Assembly (NCBI RefSeq): GCF_001411555.2
Contig: NC_049916.1
Coordinates: 27,112,558 to 27,176,557 of the forward strand
DNA length: 64,000 nt
Origin: Juglans regia
Taxonomy: Eukaryota; Streptophyta; Magnoliopsida; Fagales; Juglandaceae
Direction: 5' to 3'
Part shown: positions 34,805 to 47,602 of the stretch, in pieces
How the letters are laid out: each line of letters begins with the position of its first letter
Position numbering within the stretch: position 1 is the stretch's first letter
Program-made: the position numbers and the translations under genes
Notes under the pieces: model-generated
Seen by the model: only the letters and a program-made list of their open reading frames with translations
What the model was told of the DNA's origin: nothing
Database searches by the model: none

Positions 34805-37800
34805 ATGTGGGAATCAGAGAGCGAGTCAGTTGATGGCCGAGACTATGGGAATAGCGTTCTTACCTCAAGCAAGCATGGGGTCAAGACTGACGGATTTGAG
34901 CTAAGGGGCCAGTCTTGGTATGTATGAATGAAGACCGAGTATATTTAATTACAGGGATGAGAACCAAAGTTAAAGATAGAGGTTTAGTTTCTTAATGCTA
35001 GTAAATATATGTTTTTGGAACAATTAGAAGGTCTAGAGATTGTGAGCTTCGGGTAAATTAACCAATAATCTTGGTATATAGTTAATTCATCCACAATAAT
35101 CTTGCTACAGTTTTTCTAGTATGCTATGAATTTTCCTCCATTCTGAAGCATGCGGTGGGTTTTTTCATTTATGTAGGTATGTCGATACTGATATTCCTAG
35201 TGATCTTCAAGTTCAAGTTGGGGATGTTTATTTCCACTTGCACAAGGTAGCTAATTTTTTAATTTTTATTTCCTTCCGACCCAGATGTTTAAAATTATAC
35301 TTCTTGTAGCTTTGAAAATGAAGTTTACTAGTGATAACGCATGTATTTGCATGTATTTAATTCGTATCTCTCTTTTGATTCTCTCTTTCTTTTGTTGGAT
35401 AAGTATCCCTTGCTTTCTCGGAGTGGAAAGGTGAACAGGATCCTATATGAATCAAGAAACCCGGAATTGAATAAGATTGTGCTGGATGAACTACCTGGTG
35501 GATCTGATGCTTTTGAGTTAGCTGCAAAATTCTGCTATGGAATTGCTGTTGATCTAACAGCAACCAACATCTCTGGCCTGAGATGTGCTGCAGAGTACCT
35601 TGAAATGACAGAGGACTTGGAAGAAGGCAATCTTATATTCAAAACCGAAGCATTTCTAAGCTATGTTGTTTTATCTTCATGGAGAGACTCAATAGCAGTG
35701 TTGAAAAGCTGCGAGAAGCTCTCGCCATGGGCAGAGAACCTTCAAATTGTGCGAAGGTGCAGCGAGTCTATTGCTTGGAAGGCTTGTGCCAATCCAAAAG
35801 GAATAAGATGGGCATATACTGGAAAGCCCCCAAAAGATTCCAGCTCAAAATGGAATGACATGGACTCCAGTCCCAGTAGAAATCAGCAGGTTCCTCCTGA
35901 TTGGTGGTTTGAAGATGTTTCTCTCCTTAGGATTGATCACTTTGTCAGGGTCGTCACAGCAATTAAGGTTAAAGGAATGAAATTTGAACTGATTGGAGCT
36001 GCGATAATGCACTATGCAGCCAAATGGCTTCCAGGCCTGATAAGTGATGCAGCAGGGGCAGGAGACGAAGGAATTAGCAATGGCAGAAACATTAATACAG
36101 GTAGTATCAGCAGTAGTTGGAGGGGCGGGCTCCATATGATTGTGGCAGGAACTAAAGATGAGCTTTCTACTGTTCAGGCCAAAGATCAGCGGATGATCAT
36201 TGAAAGCCTCATCAGTATAATTCCCCCACAGAAGGATAGTGTCTCATGCAGCTTCCTGCTTCAGCTGTTGAGAATGGCAAACATGTTGAAAGTGGCTCCT
36301 GCTTTGGCAACTGAATTGGAGAAACGAGTGGGAATGCAGTTTGAACAGGCTACATTGGCAGATCTTCTTATCCCTTCTTACAGTAAAAGTGAGACAATGT
36401 ACGATGTGGATCTTGTTCAGAGACTTCTGGAGCATTTTCTAGTTCAAGAACAGATGGAAAGTTCAAGTCCGAGCAGACAATCCTTTTCTGACAAATCCAT
36501 GTATGAAGGTAGTCACAGGGTTGCTAACCCAAACGCTAAGATGAGAGTGGCAAGGCTTGTTGACAGTTATCTTACAGAGGTGTCCAGAGATAGAGACCTC
36601 TCCCTCACAAAGTTCCAGGTGCTGGCCGAAGCTTTGCCTGAATCTGCAAGGACCTGTGATGACGGACTTTACAGAGCAATTGATTCATACCTCAAGGTAA
36701 TTCCTTATTTCTAAAGTTACTCTTGTAAGCAAAAAAAGAAAAAAGAAAAAGAAAAAAAAGGAACTGCTGGGTCGGTTGATGAGCCACCCAAAAAACAAAA
36801 AGAAAATATCCCACAATAGAGAAGGTTCCTCACCTGTGAATTTTGTGCACAAATGAAGTTCCTTTTGCTTTGAAGTGTATGACAGATGTGCATGCTTGAT
36901 TAGTGTTATAAGTATGACTAAAGGACAAACTTTCCCGCTTCTTTGCAAAGTTGGAACAGATGAACTCCAAAATTCATTCGCATTGTTATAGTTGAAGTCT
37001 TTAACATGGATAAGTGTTATAGCAAGAAATATGTTTTGTATGTATGCAGCAGCATCATCAAGATGCCAGTAATGCCATGTTTTTGCTTGTGACATGCATA
37101 TTATGAGATCCATGAACATGTATGTATAGCATACCAAATTTATGTATCCATGAAGTCTTTAACATGCAGAAGTGTTATAGCAAGAATATGTTTTGTATGC
37201 ATGCACCATCAAGATGACAGTAATGCAATGCTTTTACTTGTGACATGCATATTATGAGATCCATGAACATTTATGTATAGCACACCAAATTTATGTATCC
37301 ATGAAGTCTTTAACATGCAGAAGTGTTATAGCAAGAATATGTTTTGTATGTATGCATCATCAAGATGCCAGTAATGCCATGCTTTTACTTGTGACATGCA
37401 TATTATGAGATCCATGAACATGTATGTATAGCATACCAAATTTATGCATCCATGAAGACTTTAACATGCAGAAGTGTTATAGCAAGAATATGTTTTGTAT
37501 GTATGCATCATCAAGATGCCAGTAATGCCATGCTTTTACTTGTGACATGCATATTATGAGATCCATGAACATGTATGTATAGCATACCAAATTTAGTGAA
37601 ATGAACATAAAAACTAATAATAGTACTTGCTATTATAATTCTGGTAGTCTAACATCGTAACAGGCCCATCCAATGCTTTCTGAGCATGAAAGGAAGCGAC
37701 TTTGCCGTTTGATGGATTGCCAGAAGCTCTCGATTGATGCATGCATGCATGCTGCCCAAAATGAAAGGCTTCCATTAAGAGTCGTGGTGCAAGTCCTCTT

Positions 37801-38209
37801 CTCTGAGCAGCTAAAGATAAGCAATACAATAGCCAACAGTTCCCTGAAAGAAGGTGGTGAATGTTACTACCAACCATCTCTTTCAAACCGGAAATCACTA
37901 CTTGAAGGGACTCCACAATCATTCCAAGAAGGATGGACAACCGCCAAGAAAGACATTAACACTCTCAAGTTTGAGCTCGATAGCGTGAAAACCAAGTACA
38001 ATGGGCTTCAAAATGACATGGAGAATCTGCAGAGACAATTCGATAAATTGGTGAAGCAGAAACAGACGTCAGCATGGAGCAGTGGGTGGAAGAAACTAAG
38101 CAAATTTACGAAGATGACAGGTTTAGAAAACCAGAATAGTGGGCCTCAGCTCAACCCTGCAGAACAGCCTAGAAAGACACCTAGAAGGTGGAGAAATTCA
38201 ATATCCTGA
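34805..38209 (+). CDS. NPH3: NPH3 (NON-PHOTOTROPIC HYPOCOTYL 3), four exons
   Basis: Coding exons are 34805-34917, 35177-35246, 35404-36696 and 37664-38209. All junctions are gt/ag and give one frame of 673 residues. The start MWESESES and [12 protein letters not shown] match NPH3 itself rather than its paralogues. A BTB domain follows (about 44-135: [20 protein letters not shown]...[16 protein letters not shown]). Next come the NPH3 domain (about 227-541: [52 protein letters not shown]), a coiled coil (about 583-627) and the C-terminal RRWRNSIS, which in Arabidopsis is the phosphorylated 14-3-3 site. NPH3 works at the plasma membrane with phot1 and as a CUL3 substrate adaptor in phototropism. 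It is about 70 residues shorter than the Arabidopsis protein, mainly because Gly/Asn-rich linkers are missing. The third intron carries a minisatellite. Confidence 0.96.
36993..37597 (+). repeat. ~151-bp minisatellite, four units, in NPH3 intron 3
   Basis: Units begin with gaag[t/a]ctttaacatg at 36994, 37152, 37303 and 37454, so spacings are 158, 151 and 151. Each contains agtgttatagcaagaa, gatgccagtaatgccatg, cttgtgacatgcatattatg and gagatccatgaacat. Units 2-4 are more alike than unit 1. The array fills most of the 967-bp intron (36697-37663) and ends about 65 bp before its acceptor. Confidence 0.93.
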
Positions 38210-38494
38210 TAGATTAGAGAGTTCCAGTTGCCAAAAATAGATACGTCCTTCATTTTGATCGTGTTCCAAAATTTCTTTCCTTCTGTTTCTTTTATTTGTG
38301 GGAGTCAATGGATCCTTCATTACATAGCAGCTATTTCTGAATACCCCTAGCTTTTAATTACTATAAGTTGATCAAAACCAGTATTTTGCCGAGTTTTTTG
38401 CAGTAATCTTAACATTGTTGATATAAACTACATTTGTGTCATTGTTGACATGTACTTTCACAACCATGATATGATAGATTGAAGTAAGAATACA

Positions 38495-38529
<35 letters not shown>

Positions 38530-41500
38530 TGGAAATTACTGCCAATGTCCCCTCCCAACAATGAGCAGAACACACGAAAGCATGTCAATGTGCTGCAAAA
38601 AGGGATGTCATCGTCCACTGAGATTGTGGGCATGAGTCCCACCATCAATATTACAAAGCACAGACACGAACTGAAGTTTTCAAAAGTTCGCTTACTACAC
38701 TTCATATAACTTTATCGACAGGAAATGACCAGATGCAAATGCCTTTTGGGATAGTTAGACCCACCGATGGCCCTATCAAGTACTTTTTACAAAAGATTGC
38801 TACAAATGCACTTAAAAAGAGGAAGGCTCATAGCCAGCGCCCCTCATGAGTCATGGCACCCATACCTTTCACAAAGTACTCCATCAAGATTTCAATGATA
38901 CGAGAAGTCCTTGCATGGACACATGCACTTTGGCTGCTGTATGTATTCTCTGCTTCCAAATTATTGAACTGTAGACAACTCGAGTTTCTGATGGAAAGCA
39001 GATTATTCTTTGTAATTCTTACTTAATGAGCTTTTTTATGTTACTTTTTGATGCACAGTGTACAAGATTCAATAATGTAATCTCGTCAAACATAGAAAGG
39101 AAAAAACATGATAAGATACTCCACTTTCGTTATCTTACACGGGAAAAGGCATTGCTGATGTAATATGCAGACGATTTTGTCAGCAGACTAACAAGTCCCC
39201 AACCCAATTTCAGTAAGCACTAGCCCATGATGAACTCTAGGCTTTTACTTAATGGGATATTGTCCATGCTTCTAAAATGATGCACAGTAGTCTGCACCAG
39301 GGGCAAGCCCAATACACTCCACCTATACCATTTGAAAAACCCATCATTCTCCCAATTATTAATACGCTCTGCATTAGCCGAATTCCCTTGGGTTCCAGCA
39401 TCTGCGCCTCATGTTTCATTTACTAGCACCAACTTCCAGTCATTGAGGTATTTTCCACATGCATGAAGTGCATTCACTTCTCTATCCATGTCACTACAAA
39501 TTTGCCGAAATCTTAAGAAGTTTGGAGAGATGTGACTTATGAAGTTTTTATGTATAATACCCGACTTAAGTGGTTTTGTTTCTTTTCTCCCTCTTCTTCC
39601 GAATGATAACGTTATCTCACAGCTAGCTACGAAGACCTGGAAATAAATCTAAAACTTTGTTGCAGGTTGGCTTTTATGTTGGTTTCTGCTGTAACCATGG
39701 TCTTGAAACCTGAACAACATTAAAACAACCTGAGCATTATAAGCAACCTGAACGACATTAAAACAAACAAATAAATCAAGATCATTAAAAAGTCTAGCCT
39801 AAGAAGCTGCTTTTTTTTTTTTAAAAAAGAGGACGGTACCCAAGTTTATTGATTGTTCTCATATGTGGCAGAAAAAAGCTGTAGTTACAAATCTGACACC
39901 TGGAAATTACAAATATATTTAAATAGAAAATCTCAACCCAAGCATGAGAAAGACTAAACATTTTTAAACCTCAAAACATTCTGGACCAGAAAAGAAAAAA
40001 AAAAAAAAAAACACTTCAAAGAAACAACTGACATAAACAAAATAGTCAGATAATGATAGGCTTACTACTCTCCTACTACCATTTTATTACTTTATAGTGT
40101 ATTTGAAATTTTTATTTTTTTATTATTTTCTTTCAACTATTTTTTTAACATCCTTAATCATTAATAAAAAATTTAAAAAAATATATATATAACTTCACTA
40201 ATAGTCACTTCTTTAATTATTTAGTAAAAAAAATAAAAATAAAAAATAAAATAAGTAGTAAATAGATAGTAGGAAGTCCGAAATAATAAATCTATCATTA
40301 TCCAAAACGATAATGCAATTATGAGTTATCCGTTTGAAAAAAAAAAAAAAGATTTACTATTAAAAGAAAAAATTACTTATAAATTTTAAATTCATCTATT
40401 TTTTCCAAATGTTTGCGAGCCCCACATTGCAAAGATTATTTCTGAAGGCCAAAAAAAGTGCTGAAAACTTATGATGGGGTTGCACATGAAAGGAGCGACT
40501 GCAAACACGGGTGTCCTATAGTACGTTGTGCTTATGCGTTTTCCTTCTTTTCTAACCCTTTTTCTTTCCAACTTGTAGGGGCCAGTTTTCTTGATCAGGC
40601 TCTTCGGGAAAGAAAGGACGTCTTTGTTGATAGCATTGAAATTCGAGCCATTATATGTCTTCAAGTGGAACTACGGCCACCGATAAAGTAGCCACAAGAA
40701 GTGTTTGGAACAGTATATATATTTTGAAAAATAATTATTTAATATATAAATATAGTCCAGTCATTTAAAAAAAAAAAATAAATATAAAATTTACATAAAA
40801 AAATTAATTTTTTAATAATAAATTTCACTAATTTTCAAAATTACTGTATAATATTTACGTATTCTACAATTGTATGTAAAATTATTCATATATTTTATGT
40901 ATTTTTTTAATCATCATAAATATTTAAAAAAAAAAACATTTACATCATTATTAAAAAATACTTCTTTAATTACTAAGTAGAAAAAAAATAAACACAAATT
41001 CAAAATCCAAAACATTTCTCTGTCTTCACTTTACATATGGCAGCATACAATTAAAATGAATATATTTGCTTGAATAAGGGTTCAGAATAACCTATTTTAC
41101 TAAAATGATAATTAGCCATTAACATAGACGTTCCTTTTGCCAGGTTTTGCAAGCTCAGTCAGTTCAACCATCCATCTATCCAAAAAATTTCTACGCGTCG
41201 AGTTGATCGATGACCCCAAATTTACACTCAAAAAGAAATTTTCAAGTTACGAATACTCACTTATCCACTCGAGTGCTAAATGTGAGAAATTGAAGTCCCT
41301 GATTACATGTTTTGAGTTCAGTACCACTGCAATCAGCATGGAACATGGAGAACACTACGTATTCGCAATAGATATCTTTTCAAGTTTACAAAAAGGCACC
41401 ACACACAAGGACACGTACATACTACATAGCACAAAAAGAACAACAAAACACCAAGCAAAGTAAACACCGCTCCACCCATCCAAAGCATGTAGTCCCATAC

Positions 41501-41923
41501 CCACCCCCACCACCACCACTGCAACATCCACACTCCAATTATTTTCACACTCAAACATGAAAACTGACAAACTCATAATAGCATCACCACAGAGCAATCC
41601 AAATCCACTCAAGGAAATCTTCACAAAGATACAAAACTTGTCTAAAGTAATCAGAGCCCACAAATTACAGGACAGCAGAATGACTTTTACCCTATGAAAA
41701 ACAAGCTATAACCTTTTACAACATGCCTCTGGTGAAAGACTATGCCCCCACTCCAAGCACTCGTCCACGGCAGCAACTTTCTTCATACCTTTAGAATTTT
41801 ATGCAAACTTGTAGGGAGAGGAGAAAAGCATAAAATCAACAAGAAAAGCGGGATTGAAAGTGGGACCTTAATTACCAAACACGCATGCGCATACTCGGGG
41901 GTTCTCAACAATCCGGATAAGTC
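38210..41923. other. region between NPH3 and block copy B
   Basis: The first few hundred bases are the NPH3 3' UTR. A TA/GA microsatellite lies at 38495-38529. No ORF with recognisable protein features was found in 38800-41900. The right part (from about 41700) may hold the 3' UTR of the minus-strand bHLH gene of copy B. A family-3 MITE-like stretch is at 40715-40890. This stretch would also show what lies left of copy A, which the window cuts off. Confidence 0.5.
40715..40890. repeat. MITE-like element, family 3 (diverged)
   Basis: Contains ttaattttttaataataaat in the centre and ctacaattgtatgtaaaatt near the right end, the family-3 layout, but with more A/T drift than the other copies. Confidence 0.4.
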
Positions 41924-42255
41924 CTCATTTCACAGCACAGCCCACCACTAGCATCTCCCATGCGTTCAAATCTTTGCGACTTCCTTTGGTCTTTAATCCC
42001 ACAAAAGCTAAAAGATAATTATTTCTGGTCAACAAAAACAACCCATTTTTTCAACACTTCCAGCAACCAAAGTGAATTTCCACACCATTACATCGTTCCT
42101 TTATTGGCCCATTATATACGGCTCTTCAGCCCAACAAACACAAAAGTCACAGCAGTTATTTCAAGCTCTTAATCGTTCAAGCCAAGAAATCAAGGCTTAC
42201 TACCTTTTCACCCTTTTTTTCAACCCTTCAGCAAGCATGCCAAAGAAGGTGCAAC

Positions 42256-43299
42256 CTATTGGTTGTTCACCCCTAGAGATTTGGCGTTGAGCTTTAAAAT
42301 CTTCAGGTAATCTATAGCTTCATCAATAACAAACAATGGGTCCTTACCCTCTGCACCAGGAATTATGCGCTCAAGAATTCTCAAAGTCTCATAGATCTTA
42401 TCCCTTCTAAAACACATTTTGCCCAAAATAGAACCAGCTTTCTCACCTTGGTTCTGGCCAAAGGCATAGCCTGACTCTGCATCACTGCCATACTCAACAG
42501 ATCTGTCCAGTCTTACGGAACTAGTAGTGGCCATCGGTGATGATTTTTTGTACCCACCATCGAGCAATTTTTGCCTTTTGTTTGGGCTATCAGGGCCAGC
42601 AACTTCATCTGTTAGGTAGTCAACATGATCATATTTCTTGTATCCCCCCTTTATAGCCATCGGAGAATGGCCTGTGCTTGCTGTTTCATCATCGTCACCG
42701 TCACCATATTCATCATTGTCAGAGTATAGCAAGGCATTGATTTCTTCCGTGTCTTCATGCATCTCACTTTCTTCAAAAGTTGTTATATTTTCACCAGATG
42801 CTTCATGTAAAATGTACTTGCTTGGATCAATTTGACTCACTCTAGCTGCCTGCTCTTCCCCATAATAAAAACAAATTGGTTTAGCGGCAGTATTTGGATT
42901 CGGGGAAGGGAAGCAAAATGAGTTATAAATTAGCCTTGTTTGATTCCCACACTGATCAAAAATAAGGAATCTCTTTGCAGACGACCCAGAATTTGACAGC
43001 ATGGATTTCTTTGTTTTAAGATATGGGTCAGGAATGGGTAGCAAGCCCTGGCATTGATGCGGTAAACATTGAAGAGAACCATGAGCTCCATTTGTTTGTT
43101 CAGTCTTCAAGTCTGGTATACCAGGAACTGCAAAATTGGGCTGTGCCATAGGTGCTGGGGACATGCGATTGCCAGGATTTGTGCATGCAGGCAAACATTC
43201 CTGTTGCCTCGGCCTGAGATCCGTGTTCATGAAACTCAGTTTAGATGGTTTCCAAGCAGAATTCTCTAGAGAAAGCCGAGATTTGCTGGCCATCACCAT
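42256..43299 (-). CDS. SAC51-like atypical bHLH transcription factor (copy B)
   Basis: Encodes the same 347 residues as 333-1376, without any amino-acid difference that I could see. It has the same acidic centre, NKRQK patch and C-terminal bHLH lacking the E-box-contacting residues. The conserved uORF is at 43524-43815. Expected role: nuclear factor in thermospermine-controlled xylem development. In this copy the 3' flank is visible (below 42256) and leads without a gap to the region downstream of NPH3. Confidence 0.88.
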   Translation of the reverse strand: MVMASKSRLSLENSAWKPSKLSFMNTDLRPRQQECLPACTNPGNRMSPAPMAQPNFAVPGIPDLKTEQTNGAHGSLQCLPHQCQGLLPIPDPYLKTKKSMLSNSGSSAKRFLIFDQCGNQTRLIYNSFCFPSPNPNTAAKPICFYYGEEQAARVSQIDPSKYILHEASGENITTFEESEMHEDTEEINALLYSDNDEYGDGDDDETASTGHSPMAIKGGYKKYDHVDYLTDEVAGPDSPNKRQKLLDGGYKKSSPMATTSSVRLDRSVEYGSDAESGYAFGQNQGEKAGSILGKMCFRRDKIYETLRILERIIPGAEGKDPLFVIDEAIDYLKILKLNAKSLGVNNQ

Positions 43300-46200
43300 C
43301 CACGTAAAACAATAACCTAGAAATGATAAATATAAAAGATAACTTTAAAAATGAAACAAGATCGTTTTAGCAGTAATGACAAGAGATCGATAAAACCTAC
43401 CAGGAGATGGATTGGCACTTCAATCTGGAATATTCAAAAATTTGCAACTTCTTTTAGGAACAAAAAATAGAAAAAGAAAATCAATGATTTCCAGCTCAAT
43501 TTGATGAGGAAAAAACCATCAATCTACGTGACAGGTTTAAGCAAGTGACGGAAGTACTCAGCCTGGAAAACAACAAGAACACAATATTATTCCTGCCTTC
43601 TTAATAAGAAAAGCTGACTGATTGATCATGGAAACTGTTAGGGGAAGAAAAATTGAAATGGGACAAAAAATGCAAATGTTTCTTGTACTCACTTGGCAAT
43701 CCTGCAAAGGTTGAAAGCAAGCAATAACTCTAACTATAATTGTAGGTTTCCCTGCAATCCCACTCTCATGTTTTAAAGCCCGGAATCTAGTTTGGCTTGC
43801 TGCTTGGCACACCATAACTTCGTTCAACCCTTCACTATCTGACTACTATAGAAGCACAAAACAAACACCTAACAGGGAGCAGAAAATGGGCAAAACTAGA
43901 CCTTGAAGGAAAAAACACGGTTAGATTGAGAAACAAGATGAGATCAAACACGAGGGGGAATAAAAATGAGAGTTGGAGTTCTAACTATGTTCTGTCTCTA
44001 TGTTTTCAGCTAATCCTTCGCATGTCATAAGAAATGACGAAAAAGTGATTGGATCCCATGGACTTTTGAGCAAAGAATAGTAGTCCAAGAGAAGCAAGAC
44101 CAGGGTCCCGTTAAGGAAGCAATGATTTACAGAATAACCCTGCAATATAAGTTCAAGCACACAACTTTGCGAAACACATCAACAGATAAACTCAACCCCG
44201 GCATACTGATCCCCTCCTCTGCAGTATAGAACTATCCACGACTGCTTAATCTGGTGCAACGTATTGAATTCAAAATTCCTGACAAAAAGTAGCATAGGTA
44301 CATATCTATATCAAATGATGGGAATATTAATCAGAGTTAAGAGTTATAATTGAAGAATTTAAACAAGATAACTAATGCTTATTTTAGTTGCAAAGATAAT
44401 ATTAGAAGATTTCTGCATAAATTTAACCGAGCAAAATACAAAACCATTTGCTTCATTAGAACAAACCTTTGGCAGATTTCTATAAAAATCGATCCAGAAA
44501 CTGATTTCTAGGACGAGATCGAGGAAATTTCTAATCGAAATATTAGAAATCGAAAAGACATTGGATTATCTGATGGTAAAAAGAAAACGATCATGGAAAA
44601 CGCTGACAGAAAAGCATGAAAAGTCGAAATTTATTATCTAAGGATGCTATGAGTGACTCGGTTTTCCACAAACAGGTAAAGGAATATTGAAAATAGGGAA
44701 AAAATAGGAAAAATCTCAGAACTTGAAAGAAATGATTGTGATAGGAAAAATATCAGAACTTGTAAGAAAATCACACAATCATTAACTCTCCGTTTGGTCT
44801 CTGGGAATCTAAGGAAATCCAAAAAAAAAAAAAAAAATGAAGAAGAATCTTCAAAAATCATGTTCAAGCCTGGCTTGAGTTTGCCCCAACTAAAACTGAA
44901 AAATGCAAAAGTAGAGGAAAAAGGCGTGCAGCAGAATCAGGCACAATTAAATCGGGTTTCTGATTCCCATACGAAACCACTTCCATACGCTTAAGAGTCT
45001 TTATTTTTATGGTTAGAATCAGACTTTCAATTCTGTTTCCTTTTCCAATCTTTTGTTTTTTCTCAGCTACGAGTCAGGGGATACAAAACCTGTAACTAAG
45101 AACAGCAAAAACAGTGGGGTAAAAAAAAAAAAACAACGGAATTCAAGAACTCACAGGGAGATTAGAGAGAAATCAAAGACCTTCTTCTCTGATCTGAACC
45201 AAACGAAATCTTTCACAAGGCTCTTCAAGGAGAGAGGGCAAGAAAGAGAGAGGAGGTGAAGAGGGCCAAAAGGCAACAGTGAGAGAGTGGGTGCAAGGAA
45301 AGAGTCCAAAAGAAAGTGCGTTTGATAGGGGTTGGCAGGACCATATTAAGAGAAACCAAATCATATTTTTTGCCCAATTTTAAATCTGGAATTAAGGTTC
45401 CGATACAGTAGAATGTCTAGGTTAGATGAACCTGATCTCTGGTTTTTAGTTACTTCAATTACCGTTTATGAATGAATATTGCATTGCTTTGAAATGAAAG
45501 TCTTTAAGGTGCGAGGGGACCCAGATTGCCTGGCCATGGCCGCCACCTTTCCAAGCGATGGACCGACACTCGACACTCAACACTCTTTTGAGTCTTTTCT
45601 CTCTTTTCCGGTGCATAGAATCTTCCTCATCGCGTGCATAAATAAAAAAAAAATATTTTAATTATAAAAAAATTTAAATAAAATAAATTTATAAACTCAC
45701 ATAATTTATATTAAATTATAAAATTATTTTTATTATAAAATAAATCTAATATTTCAATAAAACTATCTAATTTTTTAAAATCCGTTCAGATATGTCTTTC
45801 AAGTAAGATTGAAAATATTATTATAGTATAGTTGTAACTCCAAAAAAGGATATATATATATATATAGTTTTGTTATATATAAGTAAATTTGCGTTAATTT
45901 AAGTATTAATATTGTTGCATTCATATTTTAAATTTAAATTAGTACTGTTTTCAATAAAATTTATTTTCTGACCAATCATATTGAATTGATGCACATAATA
46001 ATATGCAGAATCGCTTATAATTATATTTATATATATATATATGTGAATATTTTTAAGGTTGTTGAACGATGGAGTTTAGTGGCAAAATGGCATGTGAGGG
46101 ACGTTAACTAATTAATAATATAGCCCACTCATTAGTGACCTAATTTGGTCATAAGCAATTATCAAGTTTTTTGGTTTTTATTTGATGGGTCTCATTGTCA

Positions 46201-46621
46201 GCACCTTAGTATCATTAAAAGGCAGTGTGTTTGAATTACGCAATAGAAACCACCTTAGACGACAAAAGAAACAGAGTTATGCAAACAACCAAGAGCCATG
46301 ATATGGTCCACTAACCTTAATCATAGATCTAATATATTGCTCTCGTGCATTAAGAGCTGAAAAGTAAAGGAAAAATGAAAATATAAAAATAAATGTTTAA
46401 ATTATAAAAATATATTAATTAAAAAAATCAATTCATAAATTTCGTTATAAAAATAAAAATATTTTTATTTGCTTTGAGTGGAGGGTACAAGCATTAAATA
46501 CCACTATAGTCTATTTGTCCTATTATGGGATCTCTCCTCGTTAAGCCTCTTTTTGGTTTTTGGTTTTTAAGGTAGCCTAAATGCAGTTAGATCATAATTG
46601 CCTTTGTATATATTTCTTTAG
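43300..46621 (-). promoter_or_regulatory. leader, promoter and AT-rich upstream DNA of the copy-B bHLH gene
   Basis: Same layout as copy A: leader introns at about 43692-43563 and 43400-43317, and a probable first leader exon near 45155-45260 with a donor at about 45154. Upstream of about 45365 only AT-rich spacer with TA microsatellites (45850, 46026) is seen. Confidence 0.5.
43524..43815 (-). CDS. conserved uORF peptide of the SAC51-like mRNA (copy B), two exons
   Basis: Exon 1 43815-43693 and exon 2 43562-43524, with gtgagt donor and cag acceptor as in copy A. Encodes 53 residues beginning MVCQAASQTRFRALK and ending AEYFRHLLKPVT. Intact in both copies, as expected for a sequence under purifying selection or for very recent divergence. 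Confidence 0.9.
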
Positions 46622-46830
46622 TCGTAAGTGCATATTATAATTGGAAGTCATTTGAGAGTACGAGTGATAAGTGTGTCAACTTAAAATAGTGGCTAGGGTT
46701 TTTGTTTATGTGCTTAATCAAATAGAGGAAAAAAAAGGGAGGTGCTCCCAGTTACATGGGTGGGATATTCTATTTTACACTCGTAAATGAAGAGCTGATA
46801 CATATGAATTATAGCAAACTAAACAATTAG
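46622..46830. other. 209-bp segment present only in copy B
   Basis: In copy A, ctttag at 4691-4696 is followed directly by ctcgcatgc. In copy B, ctttag is followed by 209 bases ending acaattag and then ctcgcatgc. The repeated ttag at both ends is compatible with a microhomology deletion in copy A or with an insertion making a short target repeat. The ends are not inverted repeats and no ORF is present, so deletion in copy A seems a little more likely. Confidence 0.9.
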
Positions 46831-47268
46831 CTCGCATGCAAGGATTTTTTTTTTTTCTTTTTTGAAAGGGATACGTCCCAAGCTCCCAACCCAATCTCTT
46901 TCTCGTCTCCTCCTCCTCCTCCTCCTCCTCCTCCTCTTCCCACCCCCGTCAGCCTCCTCCCCTTATCATTCACAATTCAATATTTCACCTCCAAAAATTT
47001 ACAACAACGATAAAAAATTAATAACATGAAATTTACAATAAAATATTTACAATTTTCTGAAAAATCTATCATTCACAATTTTCTAAAATTAATAACAGAA
47101 AATTTACAACCAAAGATCCAATATTGCACCTCTAAAATTCATCCTATACAGCATCAAATTCCTTCTTGAGTTCATCTTCCAAAATTTTTTCCATAGGTAA
47201 CAACAAGAAGACTACATGATGTGTGTTTTGAAGTGCCTTGACATTGCGTCTTGTCCATTCTTAGATTG

Positions 47269-47596
47269 AATGTTGAGCTAAACTCAGTTAAGTTGAGTTC
47301 TTTATGAATAATAATGAATTGAGTAGTGTAGAGAGTTATGTGAAGTCCATCTAAAATGAGTTTAAAGTGTATTTGGATGTTAAGATGAATTTAATACTTT
47401 TTATGAAAAATTAAAAAAGGTTGTGCATCTCACGTATAAAGATGTTTTAAGTTGAAAAAAGTTGTACATGGATCCCACGTGTAAGAAGGTCTTGAGTTTG
47501 GATAAATTTAGTAATTTGAGAGTTTGATATTTGAATGTTAGACTCAGCTTAAAGTTAGACTAAATTCAACTGAGTTTGGTAACCAAACGCACCCTT
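47269..47596. repeat. MITE-like element, family 1 (copy B)
   Basis: Duplicate of the element at 5117-5447, with several point differences. It again lies immediately before the methyltransferase-like pseudogene. Confidence 0.6.
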
Positions 47597-47602
47597 AGAG
47601 GA

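Noticed and set aside
36685..37137. 150-residue minus-strand ORF
   Set aside because: Lies in NPH3 intron 3 and its start overlaps the minisatellite; Phe-run and repeat-derived composition.
36993..37597. Regular repeats resembling a CRISPR-like array
   Set aside because: Units of ~151 bp are contiguous with no unique spacers, inside a plant intron; it is a minisatellite.
41333..41663. Minus-strand hydrophobic ORF (102 residues) suggesting a membrane protein
   Set aside because: Val/Gly/Trp-rich frame of an AC/CA-rich stretch, no start context or relatives recognised; probably downstream or 3' UTR sequence of the bHLH gene.
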